Part shown: piece after piece, positions 26,580 through 41,125 of the stretch | Numbering within the stretch: the stretch's first letter is position 1 | Layout of the letters: each line of letters opens with the position of its first letter | Source of the DNA: Amoebidium appalachense | Taxonomy: Eukaryota; Ichthyosporea | DNA length: 64,000 bases | NCBI GenBank assembly: GCA_963693365.1 | Contig: CAVNZM010000001.1 | Span: forward strand, 20,336,001 to 20,400,000 | Direction: 5' to 3' | Notes under the pieces: generated by a model | Told to the model about the DNA's origin: nothing | Seen by the model: the letters and a program-made list of their open reading frames with translations, nothing else | Database searches by the model: none | Made by a program: the position numbers and the translations under genes

Positions 26580-27897
26580 ATATGCAATGATTTAAAACAT
26601 TTGCATGGAATGCAGTCAGTCAAATTGATGCGTGGAGTAAAAAGCATTAACTCCACATTGTATTTCTACTAAAACTGATAATGGGTTTTCAAAAGGGCAA
26701 AAGCAGTCCAACTTGAGTGTGTAGTAAGGTGCAAGGCTGACGAGGACGCTATGCGGCTGCTGCTTATTTCGAAAAGACAAGAGCTATTTCCCGGTGCTTG
26801 ATCTGTACTCTATTATTAAGTATTTATGCCCGTAGCCTTGTTTTTTTATGATCGCATGAATATCTACATACAGCTCTGGCTCGTTCGAATGAGTGTGTTA
26901 TTGAGACCCTGAGCTCTGTTGTATGCTAATGCTATGAATGTGTCCCAACAATATATGCCTCACACTTGGGGTGCCCTGCTGTGCAGAGGCACACTTTGGC
27001 CGGCAAGTTCCCGCGCAGGATTAAATTTTTTTTTTTGGCTAATGGTGAGCCAATGACATGCATGGAATAAATTTGTCAAGATGTGCAACAACAAATCGGG
27101 CCCACCTTTGTGTTTGATTACTTATGGGATTTCTTGGGTACACCGTGCCCACATATGTTCACCGTGACTGTGCATTTTGTTGCATCGGTAGACTGGTTTA
27201 GGTGCTGTGTACGACAGTGTTTTCCTAAAGATGGTGCAAACTATGAAACGTTGTTTCAGCCCTTCCCCTCCCTCCCTCCCCCCTCCCCCGACGGCAGCCC
27301 GCTCCTCCACACGCTCATTCACCTGTGCGCATCCGTGTGCACGAGCGTGCACGTGCGCGCACACACACACACGCACACACATCACGCACACACGCACGCA
27401 TGCACACACACGACAAAAAATATTATCTTTCAAAAAGTATACCTGCTACGGCGGCATAAAATTAAACCCAATAATGTGGTGAACCTTTTGAGCTCGTTTG
27501 GTTTCAAAGAAAGCAAGAGTGAAACTAATGGGCATTGACACATATGGCGATAAATAAGAGCATAACCCCCCAATTCACTGCTTTAAATTTACCATCTCCG
27601 CCCCCAGTGCTTTGTTACAAGCCTTTCGTGTTTTAGTGTATTTTTTGTTTAGAATACTTCTGCGTGCATGTGTGCATCCAAGAGTGTGAACGTGTGTGTC
27701 TGTGAGTGTGTGCCCACCCACGCGCGCCTGGGTGTGTAGGGATGAGTGGTTGCCACCTATACATCTGCTTTGACAATTTTGCGCTTGTGTCTTAGTACAT
27801 GTGCTTTTGGTTATTTTCGCACAAGCATATGCGCCTACCTATTTGTGTACCATCAAAGATTCCCCTTTATGTTTCAAGTTTTTTTTCATTTTTTGGG

Positions 27898-28000
27898 AGG
27901 GGGGGGGGGGGGAGGGGGGTGGGGGTTGGACAGGAGGGGGGGATGGGGGGAGGGGGGGAGATGGGGGGGGGGGGGAGATGGGGGGGGGGGGGGGGGGATT
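27898..28000. repeat. G-rich tract with GGGGAT interruptions
   Basis: About 100 bases of G runs broken by single A or T (GGGGGGATGGGGGG pattern). On the plus strand it has strong potential to form G-quadruplexes. Confidence 0.85.
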
Positions 28001-28269
28001 ATACTGCTACGGGCCCCCAGGGGCGGGGATGTGTACGGGGATGTGTGCGTGTTTGCCGTGTGTGCTTTTAATATAAATATTTCCTCTCCATTCTCCTCTC
28101 ACTCCCTCCCCCTTTCTCTCCCCCAGCCCACCCAGATCCCTGAAAGACAACGAGATACCAGCCCAAGTTTGGATTTGTGCTAAGCTGTGGTGGCCAGGCA
28201 TCATGACTACTAGGAGCAGATAAATGACAGGGAGATATATTGCAAAGACATGATGCAAGGAAATAAACT

Positions 28270-28670
28270 GATAGAGTTGAGTTGCGTGGGGGTATGTGAC
28301 GAGGAGATATGAGGAGATATGTTCTGGGGACAGAGCTAGGACGAAATACTGACAACATAAACTTGATCATGAGAATGTATACAAGGAGACATGGTACCAG
28401 GACTTACATAATTAAGCTACTAGGAGTACATACATATGATACAAGGAGATGTACAAGAAAACTCAAATACAAGGAGATACACAGGGAGATATGCTACGAG
28501 GACATTTACTACAAGGAGCCATACAAAGAATCCTCGGTTAACGGTAGATATACAGGGAGATATGTTACGAGGATATACATATTCAACAAGGAGATATATT
28601 AAATTTCAAGGGGTACCAAGAGGTATATAGGGAGATATGCTACGAGGACATCTACATACTACGTTTTTGA
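28270..28670 (+). repeat. Degenerate GGAGATAT-type tandem array
   Basis: Loosely repeated units of the form CA(A/G)GGAGATATGCTACGAGGA occur about a dozen times, separated by diverged spacers. Clear copies lie near 28310, 28485, 28550 and 28628. This is a decayed minisatellite with no coding sense. Confidence 0.65.
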
Positions 28671-29004
28671 GGATAGTATACATGGCGTGGTACAGGGGAT
28701 CCAGGCTTTTCGTGTCGGGGGAAGGGGAGGCTGCCGAGATTGACGCACTTGCCCCTGCAGACGGAGACCTGTGGTGTGGGTGGAGGGGGCCCGGGGGGCG
28801 GGGGGGGGGGGGGGGGGGGGGGGGGATGGGAAGGCCTTGGGCGAGGAAGAGGAGGGGGCTGGCGTGGAGGGGGGAAGAGGGAGAAGTGCCATGCATGTGC
28901 AAGTTTTGACCGTGTGCACGGGACTGTGGATTTTATAGCGAAGGAAAGGTCGTGTGATGGGGGGAGGGTGGAGGCGGGGAGGGTGGTCGTGTGATGGTGG
29001 AAAA

Positions 29005-29007
<3 letters not shown>

Positions 29008-29083
<76 letters not shown>
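29008..29083. repeat. Poly-G followed by GA array
   Basis: About 44 Gs (29008-29051) then GA repeats to 29083. Further G-rich blocks with GGGGA interruptions follow at 29478-29497, 29688-29730, 29945-30050 and 30166-30195. Confidence 0.9.
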
Positions 29084-29088
<5 letters not shown>

Positions 29089-30480
29089 CGCTCCTGAGGA
29101 TTGGAAAGGGGGGCTTAGCGGGATGGAAGGGAGTCGCGGGTGTGCAGTGTTGTTGCTTTCGGACGAACGTGTGTGCTAAGTTAACTGCTTAGATGTTCTT
29201 GAGGAGGGGAACGGACCGAGATTTCAAGGAGGGTAAGCCATGTTGGAGGAGGGGATGGGAAGGGAAGGGAAAGTGGGGGGAGGGGGGAGGGGGGGGAGAA
29301 AGGGGGAAGGTGGTGATATATTAAAGGATGAGTAATATTTATTGAAAAGAGGAAGGCGGATCGGGGAGCTGAGGAACGAAGGGGCGACTTTCTCAGGAGA
29401 GGATGCAGATTTTACTGCTCAAGATGGTAAGGAAATGGTTAAGAGAAGTGAGTGGCAAAAGGGGGTGGAGAGGGAGGGGGGGGGGGGGGGGGGGGGGTAA
29501 GGGATGCATCCTAGAGGAAGGGGAAAGAGGTGGGTGGGTGGTCACTGTTTAAGACATGCACGACAACAGCAATATAGGGTGGAAGGGGAGGGCGGAAGAT
29601 AAAGGGAAAGAAGGAGAATGGGGATTTAAGGGAAATGCCATTTTAATGGTGAAAGGGCGACGAGTCTATGGAATTGAGGAGGCCCCCGGGGGGGGGGGGG
29701 GGGGGGGGAGGGGGGGGGGGGGGGGGGGGGAGGGCGGGGATGGTATTGTACAATAATTATAGCAGCCCGAGTCCTTTCTGGTGCCGATGGTTTTACACTC
29801 ATGACCAGCCAATCAAAACACCCCGTGAAAATTAGGTCTTTCTTGCATTGTAGATGTAACACCGAGTATGTTAACCAGGTTGGCAACAGAGGTGGTGGCA
29901 TTGCCAACTCCATGAGGTAAGAGCAGGGTCTTTTTGGGGGAGGGGCGGGGGGGGGGGGGGGGGGGGGGGGAGGGGGGGGGGGGGGGGGGGGGGGGGAAGA
30001 AGGAGGGAGGGGAGGGAGGAGGAGGAGGGGGGGGGGGGGAAGGGGGTGTTGTTCGGGGAGGAGGAACTAAAAAACCTACAGTAGGCTTACTGTACGGTTT
30101 TGCGAAGGGGCTGAACATGAAAGGAGGAAAGGGGCAGGGATGATAATCGGGAGGAGGAGGAGGAGGGGGGGGGGGGGGGGAGGGGAGGGGGGGGGAAGGA
30201 GGGGAGGGGGAGAAGAATACAGACTCATATGGGCTGTCACTCAGAAGTGTGTAGTCTTAGTGTGAAAGTGTGAGAAAGAATGCACTCTTTGGTGGGTTGG
30301 TTGTTAAAAGGTTCACGGGGGGTAAGACGGGAGGGGATGGTGGGGGATGGGGGGTGAGGGGAGGGGGGGGGGGAGAAGGGGGGGGATATTGTGGGGTTGG
30401 TGTGCCGAGGTGTTTATGTGGCGAAAGGCTGCTGCAAGTGCGCGACAAGCCTAAAGCGCTCGACAGGAGCCGAAGGGTGC

Positions 30481-30653
30481 GCGCACACACACGCGCGCAC
30501 ACAAACACACACACACACAAACACACAAACACACAAACTCACACACTTACACGCACTCACGCACACGCGGGCACAGTCACACGCACGGGCGCACACGCGC
30601 ACGTGCGCGTGCGCACACACACATACACACGCACACACACACACGCACACACA

Positions 30654-30743
<90 letters not shown>

Positions 30744-31091
30744 GACGACGGTAAACCGATGAGGGTGCTAGGTAGAGCTCTGGGCTGAGCTCCAACTAAT
30801 AGCGGATAAGAAGGGGAAGAATGGGGGAGTGGTGGTGTGTGTGTGCGTGGGTGTTTTGGGGGATTTGGGGGGGGGGGGGGATGCTCCCGTAGCTTGCAGT
30901 GACCGTCAATTCAAATGCCTTGGGTTGGCCCATCATGTGGTTTACTAAATTTACTGGGATTTTACTCGGATTTTCATTTATGCCACCCCCCCCCCCCCCC
31001 CCCCACAAAAAAAAAAAAGCTCTGTCTATTCTATCGGCCAACGGTTTTTCAGGTTTTCCCGTCTATTGCCATTACCTCTCTTTCTTTGTCT

Positions 31092-31122
<31 letters not shown>

Positions 31123-31298
31123 GGGGGGGGGGGTGAGGGAGGGAGGAAGGGGGGAGCGGGTTGCACAAACCCAGCTTGGGGGGCGCAGAGAAGTACGAAA
31201 GCTGCAGGCAGAGAGCTCGAGCATGTGCAGGGAATGCGATGGAAGTGCACATGGGCCAGGATAGACCAGAATCCAGTTTTAAGATTGTGTGTGTGTGT

Positions 31299-31349
<51 letters not shown>
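30481..31349. repeat. CA/CG arrays and long poly-G runs
   Basis: Alternating purine-pyrimidine sequence 30481-30740, including GCGCGCGCGC at 30670-30683, has the character of Z-DNA-forming sequence. C then A runs lie at 30985-31018. Long G runs preceded by GT repeats lie at 31106-31132 and 31299-31349. Confidence 0.9.
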
Positions 31350-31351
<2 letters not shown>

Positions 31352-31852
31352 GACAAAATGGTTGGTTGTTCTCAGCGGCTGCAAAAATTTCCTGTGACAT
31401 GTATGGGTGTGTGCGTGTGGGCAGGGAGTGAGGGGAGGGAGGGGAGGGGGAAGGAGGGGGAAGGAGGGGAGGGGCAGGGGGGAGGATAGCTTCGAACATT
31501 TCGATTGAGAGGGCCACCATAAATGCTCAGCCCAGTCCCACAGCACCCAAGCACCATGTGTAAGAGTTGTGATCAGCACACTCTCTAACAAAACCAAAAT
31601 CCCTGTCCCCCCTCCCCCCCTCCCCCCCTCCCCCTCCCCCCCCCCCCCCCCCCCCCGCGCCCTCCACTCCCCCCATTCCCCCCCCTCCCCCCTTGCCCTC
31701 TCGGGGTGCCATGTGGTAAAAGAAAACATTATGGCCAGATTGACAAGACAATGCGTGGACATAAGCAAAGCAATGCTAAACAAAAGACACTGACGACATA
31801 GGATAAGGCCTAGAGCAGAGAGACGAGTGCTGCAATTTAATAATCAGTCGTG

Positions 31853-31857
<5 letters not shown>

Positions 31858-31883
<26 letters not shown>

Positions 31884-32097
31884 TTTGGTTTTATTTGTTG
31901 GTGTCGCCACAGTGTTTGTGTGTGTGTGTTTACATGTGTTATGCTTTTACAATGCCCTTTTGTTTTTTCAAAGGATCATAATTCTTCCTTTCTTTTGTTC
32001 TTTCTTTTTTTGTTTTTCGTAATTTTGGCGCTATGGTGGTGGTGGTGGTGGTGGTGGTGGTGGTGGTGGTGGGTGGGTGGGTGTGTGTGCCGTGTGT

Positions 32098-32166
<69 letters not shown>
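31858..32166. repeat. T run, GGT trinucleotide array and long G run
   Basis: T29 at 31858-31886; (GGT)n at 32035-32070; GT at 32079-32111; then about 53 Gs at 32112-32165. Another G-rich block lies at 32404-32450. Confidence 0.9.
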
Positions 32167-33528
32167 GAGGGGGGAAGAATGAAAAGAACTTCAAGGATGT
32201 ATGGGACTGGGGAGTGGGGAATGGGTTTATGTTTGCAGTTTGCTTTCCCCCCCTAGTCACTCAAGATTGTTTCAGGTCCCGCAGACACAATGGGATGCAG
32301 GTATGTGTTGTGTGTGTTTGGTATCTGGGCCACACACAACGGTTGTTTCAGCGGTATTAGTATTTAGGGAGGAGGAGGAGGGGCGGAGCGGGGGCGGGGC
32401 GGCGGGGGGGGGGGGGGGGGGGGGGGGGGGGGAGGGGGGGGGGAGGAGGAGGGAGGGAGCGAGAGGCGGGGAAGAGGGCAGTGTTCTGGGTGGAGTTCAG
32501 GTTAGGCCAGTATGTGGACGGCCGGTGAAACGAACTCTATCGGCCATGCCACTGCTTGCATGCTTGGTATGGCACATTCCGGGGCACACGGGGCAAACGG
32601 ACCCCCCAGGAAGAGAATAGGAAACAAAAAATGGGGAGGGGGGGGGGGGGGGGGGGAGGGGGGGAAGAAAGGGGGGAGGACGGAAGGCGAGGGAAGGGGT
32701 GGAAGGAGTAGCCTTAGGGGACCACAGCAAATCCCAGTTGACTTCAGTGAATGCAGTAACGGTCAGGTCAATATTAATAACAACATTCATTGGAACGGCA
32801 GCACACTTTTTGGCTGTCTGGGGCTGCCCAGCAGCCACCCAAATACAAAACTAAACATTGAAAGGCACGCCGTTACACCTTAAGAAACAATGTGTCGAAG
32901 GCACACGTGGCTACGATACCATTAAAAGGTAACATGTGGCTAAATAACATCTAACTAAAAGATAAGGCATCACCATCTTGTGCCATGCAATACGTGCGGA
33001 GATGATAGTACAGAGACTACACGAGCTTAAAAAAGTTGGAAGCTTTTCAAAAATATAAAAAGATGCAAGAGCGAAGCAAGAGAACTAAGACGCAATCAGG
33101 GATTCACGTGACAGGCACCATTTAACTTTGAATCTAAGACCAAGTCTTACAGCTACTGACAAAAAACTTCATTTACTCATCGTTCTTCTCAGGGTGGCAT
33201 TTTATGCCAGCTCTAATAGGCTACGAAGGCCGTATGATGCTCGCAAGCAAGTCGCATGAACACACATTCGCACACATTGCATAATAAACTATGATAATAC
33301 ATGGGCAGTTTCAGACAAAGCTTTGGCTTTTAGAAGTTGTGATATTTCCACGTGAACCCGTTGCATTTTGCATACATAACAATATTTGTTAACCCTTTAC
33401 GTTACCAACATTTCCATTCTGTTCACCGCTTGACTAGTAAGAGTGAGTGTAGTAATCTTATATTACACGTGTCCGGTACGGCATAAGTTAGTGCAATAGT
33501 TGGCATCAGAGGGTTCAGCTTTTGAGGT

Positions 33529-33933
33529 TCAAGGGGTGGGGCGACGCAGGCGGGGAGCCAGAATGCTCCAGCCCCGAGAGATGATGGGGGACACGGGCCT
33601 TTCGCTGGCCGAGCCAGCATAGGTGGCCAGCTTTTCGCTGGCATGGGCCACGGCAGGCGGGCGCTGGTGGCTGATGGGGGGCAGGCCTATCAGGCCCCGC
33701 CGCATGTTCTCTTCCTTCTCGGCTGCCTGGCGCTCCATGGCTAAGGCCTGCAGGCTCTTTCTGTTGTTGGCCGGCGCAGTAATCACTTGCTGGGTACGGG
33801 TGCCCTGCGTGCTGGTCTGCGTGCTGAGTGTGCGCATGGCCGTGCGGACAAACCCCATGGCCACCAAGCCTGCTACAGGCAGGCGAGGAGTAGACAGGAC
33901 GGCGTGCTGGGTAATAGCTGCGAGGAGGGACAT
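33529..33933 (-). CDS. Small, probably mitochondrial protein of unknown function
   Basis: 134 residues, intronless, ATG at 33933. The first 40 residues (MSLLAAITQHAVLSTPRLP..., Arg-containing, no acidic residue) look like a mitochondrial presequence. The middle has a charged helix (KSLQALAMERQAAEKEENMRR) and the end is Pro/Arg-rich (RGWSILAPRLRRPTP). The codon choice is GC-rich and even, unlike the AT-rich surroundings, which supports real coding. I do not recognise the family. Upstream on its own strand lie two copies of a 151-bp unit with a TATA box, the nearer about 165 bases before the ATG. Confidence 0.6.
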   Translation of the reverse strand: MSLLAAITQHAVLSTPRLPVAGLVAMGFVRTAMRTLSTQTSTQGTRTQQVITAPANNRKSLQALAMERQAAEKEENMRRGLIGLPPISHQRPPAVAHASEKLATYAGSASERPVSPIISRGWSILAPRLRRPTP

Positions 33934-34000
33934 TTTATATGCTCTGTGCTTTTTACATAGACTGCTCTGTTTGATGAGCCTAAAGGTGGTGAATCGGTTT

Positions 34001-34302
34001 TCGTCGCTTGTGTGTGCCTCACACTTCCTCCAGAATTGTGTTCAACTCTTCGAAGTAATACTTTGTCGAAAGTGACGTGTTGTTGACGTGTGGCCGCTTT
34101 TTATACTTTATGCATCCTGAACAAAAAGCACACAATTGCCTAATAGCTGTATCGTCGCTTGTGTGTGCCTCACACTTACTCCAGAATTGTGTTCAACTCT
34201 TCGAAGTAATACTTTGTCGAAAGTGACGTGTTGTTGACGTGTGGCCGCTTTTTATACTTTATGCATCCTGAACAAAAAGCACACAATTGCCTAATAGCTG
34301 TA
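34001..34302. repeat. Perfect-looking 151-bp tandem duplication upstream of the small gene
   Basis: Units 34001-34151 and 34152-34302 differ at only one base that I can see (CTTCCTCC against CTTACTCC). Each carries, read on the minus strand, GTATAAAAAG and two CACGTCA motifs. See the promoter entry. Confidence 0.95.
34097..34106 (-). promoter_or_regulatory. TATA box, duplicated
   Basis: GTATAAAAAG on the minus strand, about 165 bases upstream of the ATG at 33933, repeated at 34248-34257 by the 151-bp duplication. CACGTCA elements (bZIP/CRE-like half sites) stand immediately upstream of each TATA. The arrangement would give two alternative core promoters. Confidence 0.5.
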
Positions 34303-35192
34303 TCCAATCATATCAATCCATGAGGGCTTGGAAGGCCAATCAATTGCATTATAAAAAACATTGATCGTTACGATTAGCCAAATATCATTTATTATTCTAG
34401 CAACTGATATGGTGTGGAGTGGGGGCAAAAAAAAAGCCTTTATTGCCCTATTTCCGCTGAGACAGGCGCTTGAAGATGTTTCAACTTCCGGGACAATATA
34501 CATGCAGATTTTGTTTTATTACTAAGTGGTAACCTATATGCAACATCTTTTGGTTGCCAATAGAAAAATAACGCATTTTCACAAGCCTGTTTGGCTCTCT
34601 TCGTGGACGTAACCAGGAGCCTTAACTGGGCCCAGTTCAAAAGTTGCGCTGCTGCAGCGCCAGTAGCAACGGCTCCTCGCCCAGTTCGATTGTTCTGGAT
34701 CTGTTATCGCCTGCAGGGGCCGAGAGGAGAAACAGAAGTATTTTTCTGCGCAGTGGCACTGTCAAAGCCAGTGCTAAGTTCAACGGGCTCCCAGTGCCTG
34801 AGAGACACGAATGCCATGGCCAGCTCCAGCTGCTCCAGCTGCAGCCGCGGCAAGCAGCTGCATGCTCTCTCAGCACATACATAATCACCCCGGGCCGTAT
34901 GTGCACAATAGATGACTGAGTATGAGCGGCGTGCCCCAGCCCCGCATAACACTCAGTCACGTATTATTTTTTCGAGTGGTCGTGGTGGCAACGGTATGGA
35001 CGCGGAGCCCAGGCTCTGAGACTTGAAAATTGAATGGGCAAGCACTGCAGTTGTTGCGGCCGCAGGGTTAGGGTCGTAGGGAATGTTGGGAAACAGAGCT
35101 GGAGTACTAGTAATCACTGATGTATGAGTGATTCAATGTAAGCTAGGCTTGTTTATTTTTGAAACGGGGGAGGAGGGTAGTCACAGTAAATG

Positions 35193-35256
<64 letters not shown>

Positions 35257-36475
35257 GAGGGGGGGGGGAGGGGGTTATGGAGACCCACCACACCTCCGGA
35301 TCCGCCGGCTGGGTGGGGTGGGGGGGACCCATCACTACCCATTAATGATTCGTGCTAGTAGGTTGTACTGTGATGTATCATAGGACATCAACTGAAAACA
35401 CTGTAATGTTATTGTCACTTTCTCTAGAGCCACTAATCCTCACAGTTACTGTATCTAAATTTGTATGGCTTAATTCGTGACCTGCTTAGACTAATTAGCT
35501 ACTTCCCCCCCCCCCTCCCCCTCCCCCCCATCACTGATGCACACACACAAGTGCGTGTATGCACACACACACCGTGACACCGTGCACACATGCGCTGGTG
35601 ATCGCGTACACACACACAAACACACATGTACCATTCCAAAAAAAGCACAGTACGTGTCACCGCACGCTAAACAGATAGCCAGGAGAAAAGAAAAACCATA
35701 GCTCTTGTCAGCATCACACACGCCGTATGCACACATGCGCACGCAGGCACATGGCATCACACACGCGCACACACACACGCTCTCGGGCACGTCCACAGAT
35801 CTAGACTGACGCAGGGTAATATATAAACGGTTATTATCTATGTGGTGGAACTCAGTGATGCGCGCGCACACGTGCCACTGGATGTAATCTAGGTCCCTTT
35901 TTTGCTCCCTTACTAATTCCTCTTGTCCCCCTCCCCCCCCCCCCCCCCCCTCCCCCGCGCCCCGCCCCGCCCCGCCCTCAATCTCGCTCTCTAGAGACTC
36001 TCTCCCTCTCCCCCCCCCCTCCCTTCCGGTGAATAATATTAGTTTAATTTGAAACTAAGATGAATAGTGCTATTTTTCCCCCAAGAATTAAAAGTAGACC
36101 CTACCAGAGCTGGTGAATTGTAAAAGAGCACCGGGAGCCATTGAAAAAGGGGGGGGGTGGGGGGGGGGGGGAGGGGGGGGGGGGGGGGCAGAATTGGGAA
36201 GACGAGCCGAATGATATAATGACAAACATAGTGCACGGTTGAGTTAGCGAGGCCCTATATACATTGTGGGTCGAGCGCCACAGTCACGTCTCTGAGGCTG
36301 TTCCGCCTGGACACGTACTACTAGTACATAGCCTGAGTACCGTGACACTGTGACAACCATATTTATTAGAATTTGGAATGGGGAGGCCAGGATTATTGGG
36401 GGGGGAGGACCCACCACCCATCCGAGACTCTCTCCTAGAGTCTCTCCCCCGGGCCGAAGTTCCCCCCCTCCAAAA

Positions 36476-36530
<55 letters not shown>

Positions 36531-36996
36531 ACACGCACACACTGGCACAGGGCCTACACACACACATAACTCCGCCCCTCCCCCCCCCCCCCCCCCCCCC
36601 CCCCCCCGGGCCCCCAATTCGGGGGGGGGCCCGGGCGTCTGGGGGCCCACCCACAAACCCACCAACGACCAATCGACGGTCTGTATCATACGGTTCAATA
36701 ATATTGGAAATCACGCACGACGGTATTAGTTGCGGTAGGCTTCTATAGTACATTTGGGTTTTGAGGGTCAGGCTACATGCTGCATGCTTCACGGTGAATA
36801 ACGGTTATTGGGCATTCCCCATCCCCCGCATCTGCCCCTCTCAACGTCCCCCAGTGAGGCTCTGTCCGGGATCTTCTGTGAGGGCGTTAATGACTGTGTA
36901 CATGTTGCAGTGACTGAGCACCGTGATATATACACGCACACGCCGTGGCCCGCGCTCGCGTGCGCACACACAGCCACACACACATACACTGGCACA

Positions 36997-38180
<1,184 letters not shown>

Positions 38181-38522
38181 CGCACACACACTACACACAC
38201 ACGACGTGACACATATGCATATTATTATAAATCGCCACATACACATACACACACACACACACCGTGACCCACCCAACCACCCACCCCCGGGGCCTCCCAC
38301 CCACATCAGCAACCCACGCGTACCCCACCGACGGGGAAGCTTAATCGGCATGCCATTGGAAGTTTTTTAGGCTATGGTACATCCCCTCCGGGCCAAAATC
38401 ATTTGGTAACTACTAGGCTATTTTCAAAGTACTCTAAATGATCCATATGATCCGTAGTGATTTTCAGTCACCCCCTTGAGTAGCTATCTACCCATCCGAT
38501 TATCCGAACATGATAATAGCTG

Positions 38523-38952
<430 letters not shown>

Positions 38953-39529
38953 AGATATCTCTCTCTCGCTCTCGCCGCGTCTCGAGCTTACCTCTCCCCC
39001 CCCCCCTCCCCCCTTTCTCAAGTTGACTTGTGTGGTTGAAGTCCGACCGTGCTACGTTATTATGATCCGCAATCCGCCACGGTTAACCGTGACGGTACGT
39101 GCGCTGGTCACGTACATACTACTATTGCCCTACATAGTGCTTCCTCATTATAAATATTAGAGGAGCTTTCCATCACAAATATAGCAGAAGGGCGGCTTCC
39201 AGGCCAACCCTTTTCAAAGTGAAGCCCAAATTTTGACCCAAACAAAGACTCAAGTACTGTCAGTGGCCTAAGAGGCGGCATGCCATGCTTATTCTGATCA
39301 CGGCCCCGTCGAACTTTCGAAGTATGTTACTTGTTTTCATACTCAATATCCTTTGCTTCATCGTTGTGATAAAGAGTATCATGGTAGGGCTCTTGAGCCT
39401 ATGCTTCTTTTTATATTAGAGACTCGTCTATTTTCTTTACAATCGTTGTGTAAATTAGCTACTTATATATATTTATCCTTCCTCTCGTAAACCTACCACA
39501 CTTACCGATTTTGCAACTCTAACCCCTCC

Positions 39530-39745
39530 TTGTGATATAGCTTGGAAATGTTTGTTTTGGCGCTGTAACCTTTGTTTCCATGAATGTTTGTGCCACTTTT
39601 GTGCAGAAACCTTTTTCTCGTAAACACTTAGATAGATATTTTTATTTATCTCAGATTATTCCGTTAGAAATTAGAAGACTGGCTTATTTACATAATCCTG
39701 ATATTACGACTATTGACTATCTGTTGAACCACCGTATGTTTTTCT
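39530..39745 (+). pseudogene. Decayed LINE 3'-coding remnant
   Basis: The translation around 39533-39610 (CDIAWKCL, then WRCNLCFHECLCHFCAE) is clearly related to the LINE fragment at 53010-53080 (DIAWEVVQWRCNSCFHRRWCHFCAD). Stops interrupt the frame soon after. The copy ends where an inverted LINE-type tail begins at 39747, so a second element probably inserted into it. Confidence 0.65.
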
Positions 39746-39746
39746 T

Positions 39747-40056
39747 TTGACTCGGGTTTATTGATCCGTTGATGAAGGCAACGTGCAGCCACAGGCTACA
39801 CAACCACCAATAGAACTGAAAAATTCCAAGGCTACGAAATAAAAATAAAGCGACAAGTTACAAAGGACACCCAGCGGGCAAAACCTTAAGTGTAAGTGTA
39901 TGCGTGAAACTAGTTTGCTCCAACTAGTCATATGCATCGATGTTGACCAGACCACACTCCGCAAAAAGACATCATCACTGCTCCTTCCCAACAGGCCCCC
40001 CTCAAAACCTACCGAGGCACAGCAAGCAAGTCAGCCTCTAAAAGAGCAATGCAGAG
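39747..40056 (-). mobile_element. Inverted copy of a LINE-type 3' tail
   Basis: About 310 bp that match 41126-41446 in inverted orientation, with small differences. Its outer end reads CTTTTGACTCGGGTTTATTG, the reverse of the tail AATAAACCCGAGTCAAAAG seen in the other copy. A similar tail (AATAAATCCAGTCAAAAG) ends the LINE fragment near 53350. Confidence 0.75.
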
Positions 40057-40170
40057 GGTGTATGATTATTTAAGTCGTTATCTCCTCCATATCCGAGAGT
40101 GAGGGCTTTTGTATTTTCTTCTCCCAGATATCGGTGATATCTCGATGGCTTCTATTTTGCTGAGCATATC

Positions 40171-40202
40171 AATAAAGTCATTATAAAAAAGAAATTTCGG
40201 GG

Positions 40203-40243
<41 letters not shown>
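40171..40243 (+). other. Retroposon-style poly(A) tail with AATAAA
   Basis: AATAAA at 40171-40176 is followed 30 bases later by about 37 As (40207-40243). This looks like the processed 3' end of a retroposed transcript. Its parent could not be identified. Confidence 0.55.
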
Positions 40244-40244
<1 letters not shown>

Positions 40245-40610
40245 CCGCCGCACTTTCGAACGGTCGAGTCGGAGAGTGGAGCCACCGCCGACGGTCCCAA
40301 AATTCCTACGATATACGCAGGTATGCGTGTATGGCTTTAGTAAGCCAATCACATCACGCATAGGCGCCAGTCTCCAAAATTCACACCCTGTTAATTGCTA
40401 TCCCTGGCAGTTTTATTCCGGCCTACTGATGACTAGGCCCTTGCAAAATATCCCAAGTATCAAATATCCTGAAACACTATCCCCAATAGCGAGATATTCT
40501 TTTGATGAGGAAAGCAAAAGATATTTTTTTCGATATTCAGGGACTTCACTTTCACTTCGATCTCTTAGCTGTCACGTCAACCTTTTTTCCCGATTCTTCA
40601 CCATGGCAGG

Positions 40611-40618
40611 TATATAAA
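40611..40618 (+). promoter_or_regulatory. TATA-like motif between the inverted repeats
   Basis: CAGGTATATAAAGG fits a TATA core, but no open frame downstream (40620-41120) looks real. It may be a remnant promoter of the nested element or a chance match. Confidence 0.25.
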
Positions 40619-41125
40619 GGCTTTCGTTTCTTCTTTTTGTGGTGGGAGGGAGTCCCACTCAGGGGAACGTGACTGCAGCGTGTGTGTGGTGTGGCCTGGA
40701 CGTATTCCTACGTATACTGCTGTGGGAGTGTGGGGGCATATCCCTTTCGCGGAGTTTCTCGCTTGAGAAGTGGTTTCTTCAACGCCTGGTGGTCCACTGC
40801 AACCTATGGTAACTTCTACACGTTGTCTACGCTTCTACGCGACCTATTGGCGGTGGGCTGCTGCAACTTCCTCAGGTAGTACTTCTGCGCTGCGTGAGTG
40901 GAGGGGCGGCTACTTGGTCGTCGGGGAGTTTTCCAAGTGACTGCCAGTCCTTAACCTCCAGTCGTATGGCAATGACCGGGTTTGCTTGCATGCATTCTGT
41001 AATTGTGTTTTTCTGTGTGTCCTGCCACAACTAGGCCACCTTATCAGAGAGCTAGATGCAGTTTCTCCGGGTTATAATTATCTAGGGGCCGGGCCCGTTG
41101 GGATTGTTTTTTAGCTCAGATTTGG

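Larger units (their letters stand above)
26580..33420. other. Long gene-poor interval
   Basis: Nearly 7 kb of unique DNA broken by simple repeats. I tested the short non-repeat islands (28680-28780, 31490-31560, 31700-31792, 32260-32320, 29560-29690) for exons; none gives a convincing protein or consistent splice phases. AT-rich unique DNA at 32700-33420 also shows nothing. Confidence 0.5.

Noticed and set aside
28684-28790. Possible exon reading RLFVSGEGEAAEIDALAPADG
   Set aside because: It runs into poly-G and has no clear splice partner; too weak to annotate.
30670-30684. GC-alternating tract as a CpG-island promoter
   Set aside because: It is part of a purine-pyrimidine microsatellite without an adjacent gene.
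31700-31792. Possible last exon (ending SKAMLNKRH)
   Set aside because: No partner exon with compatible phase was found on either side.
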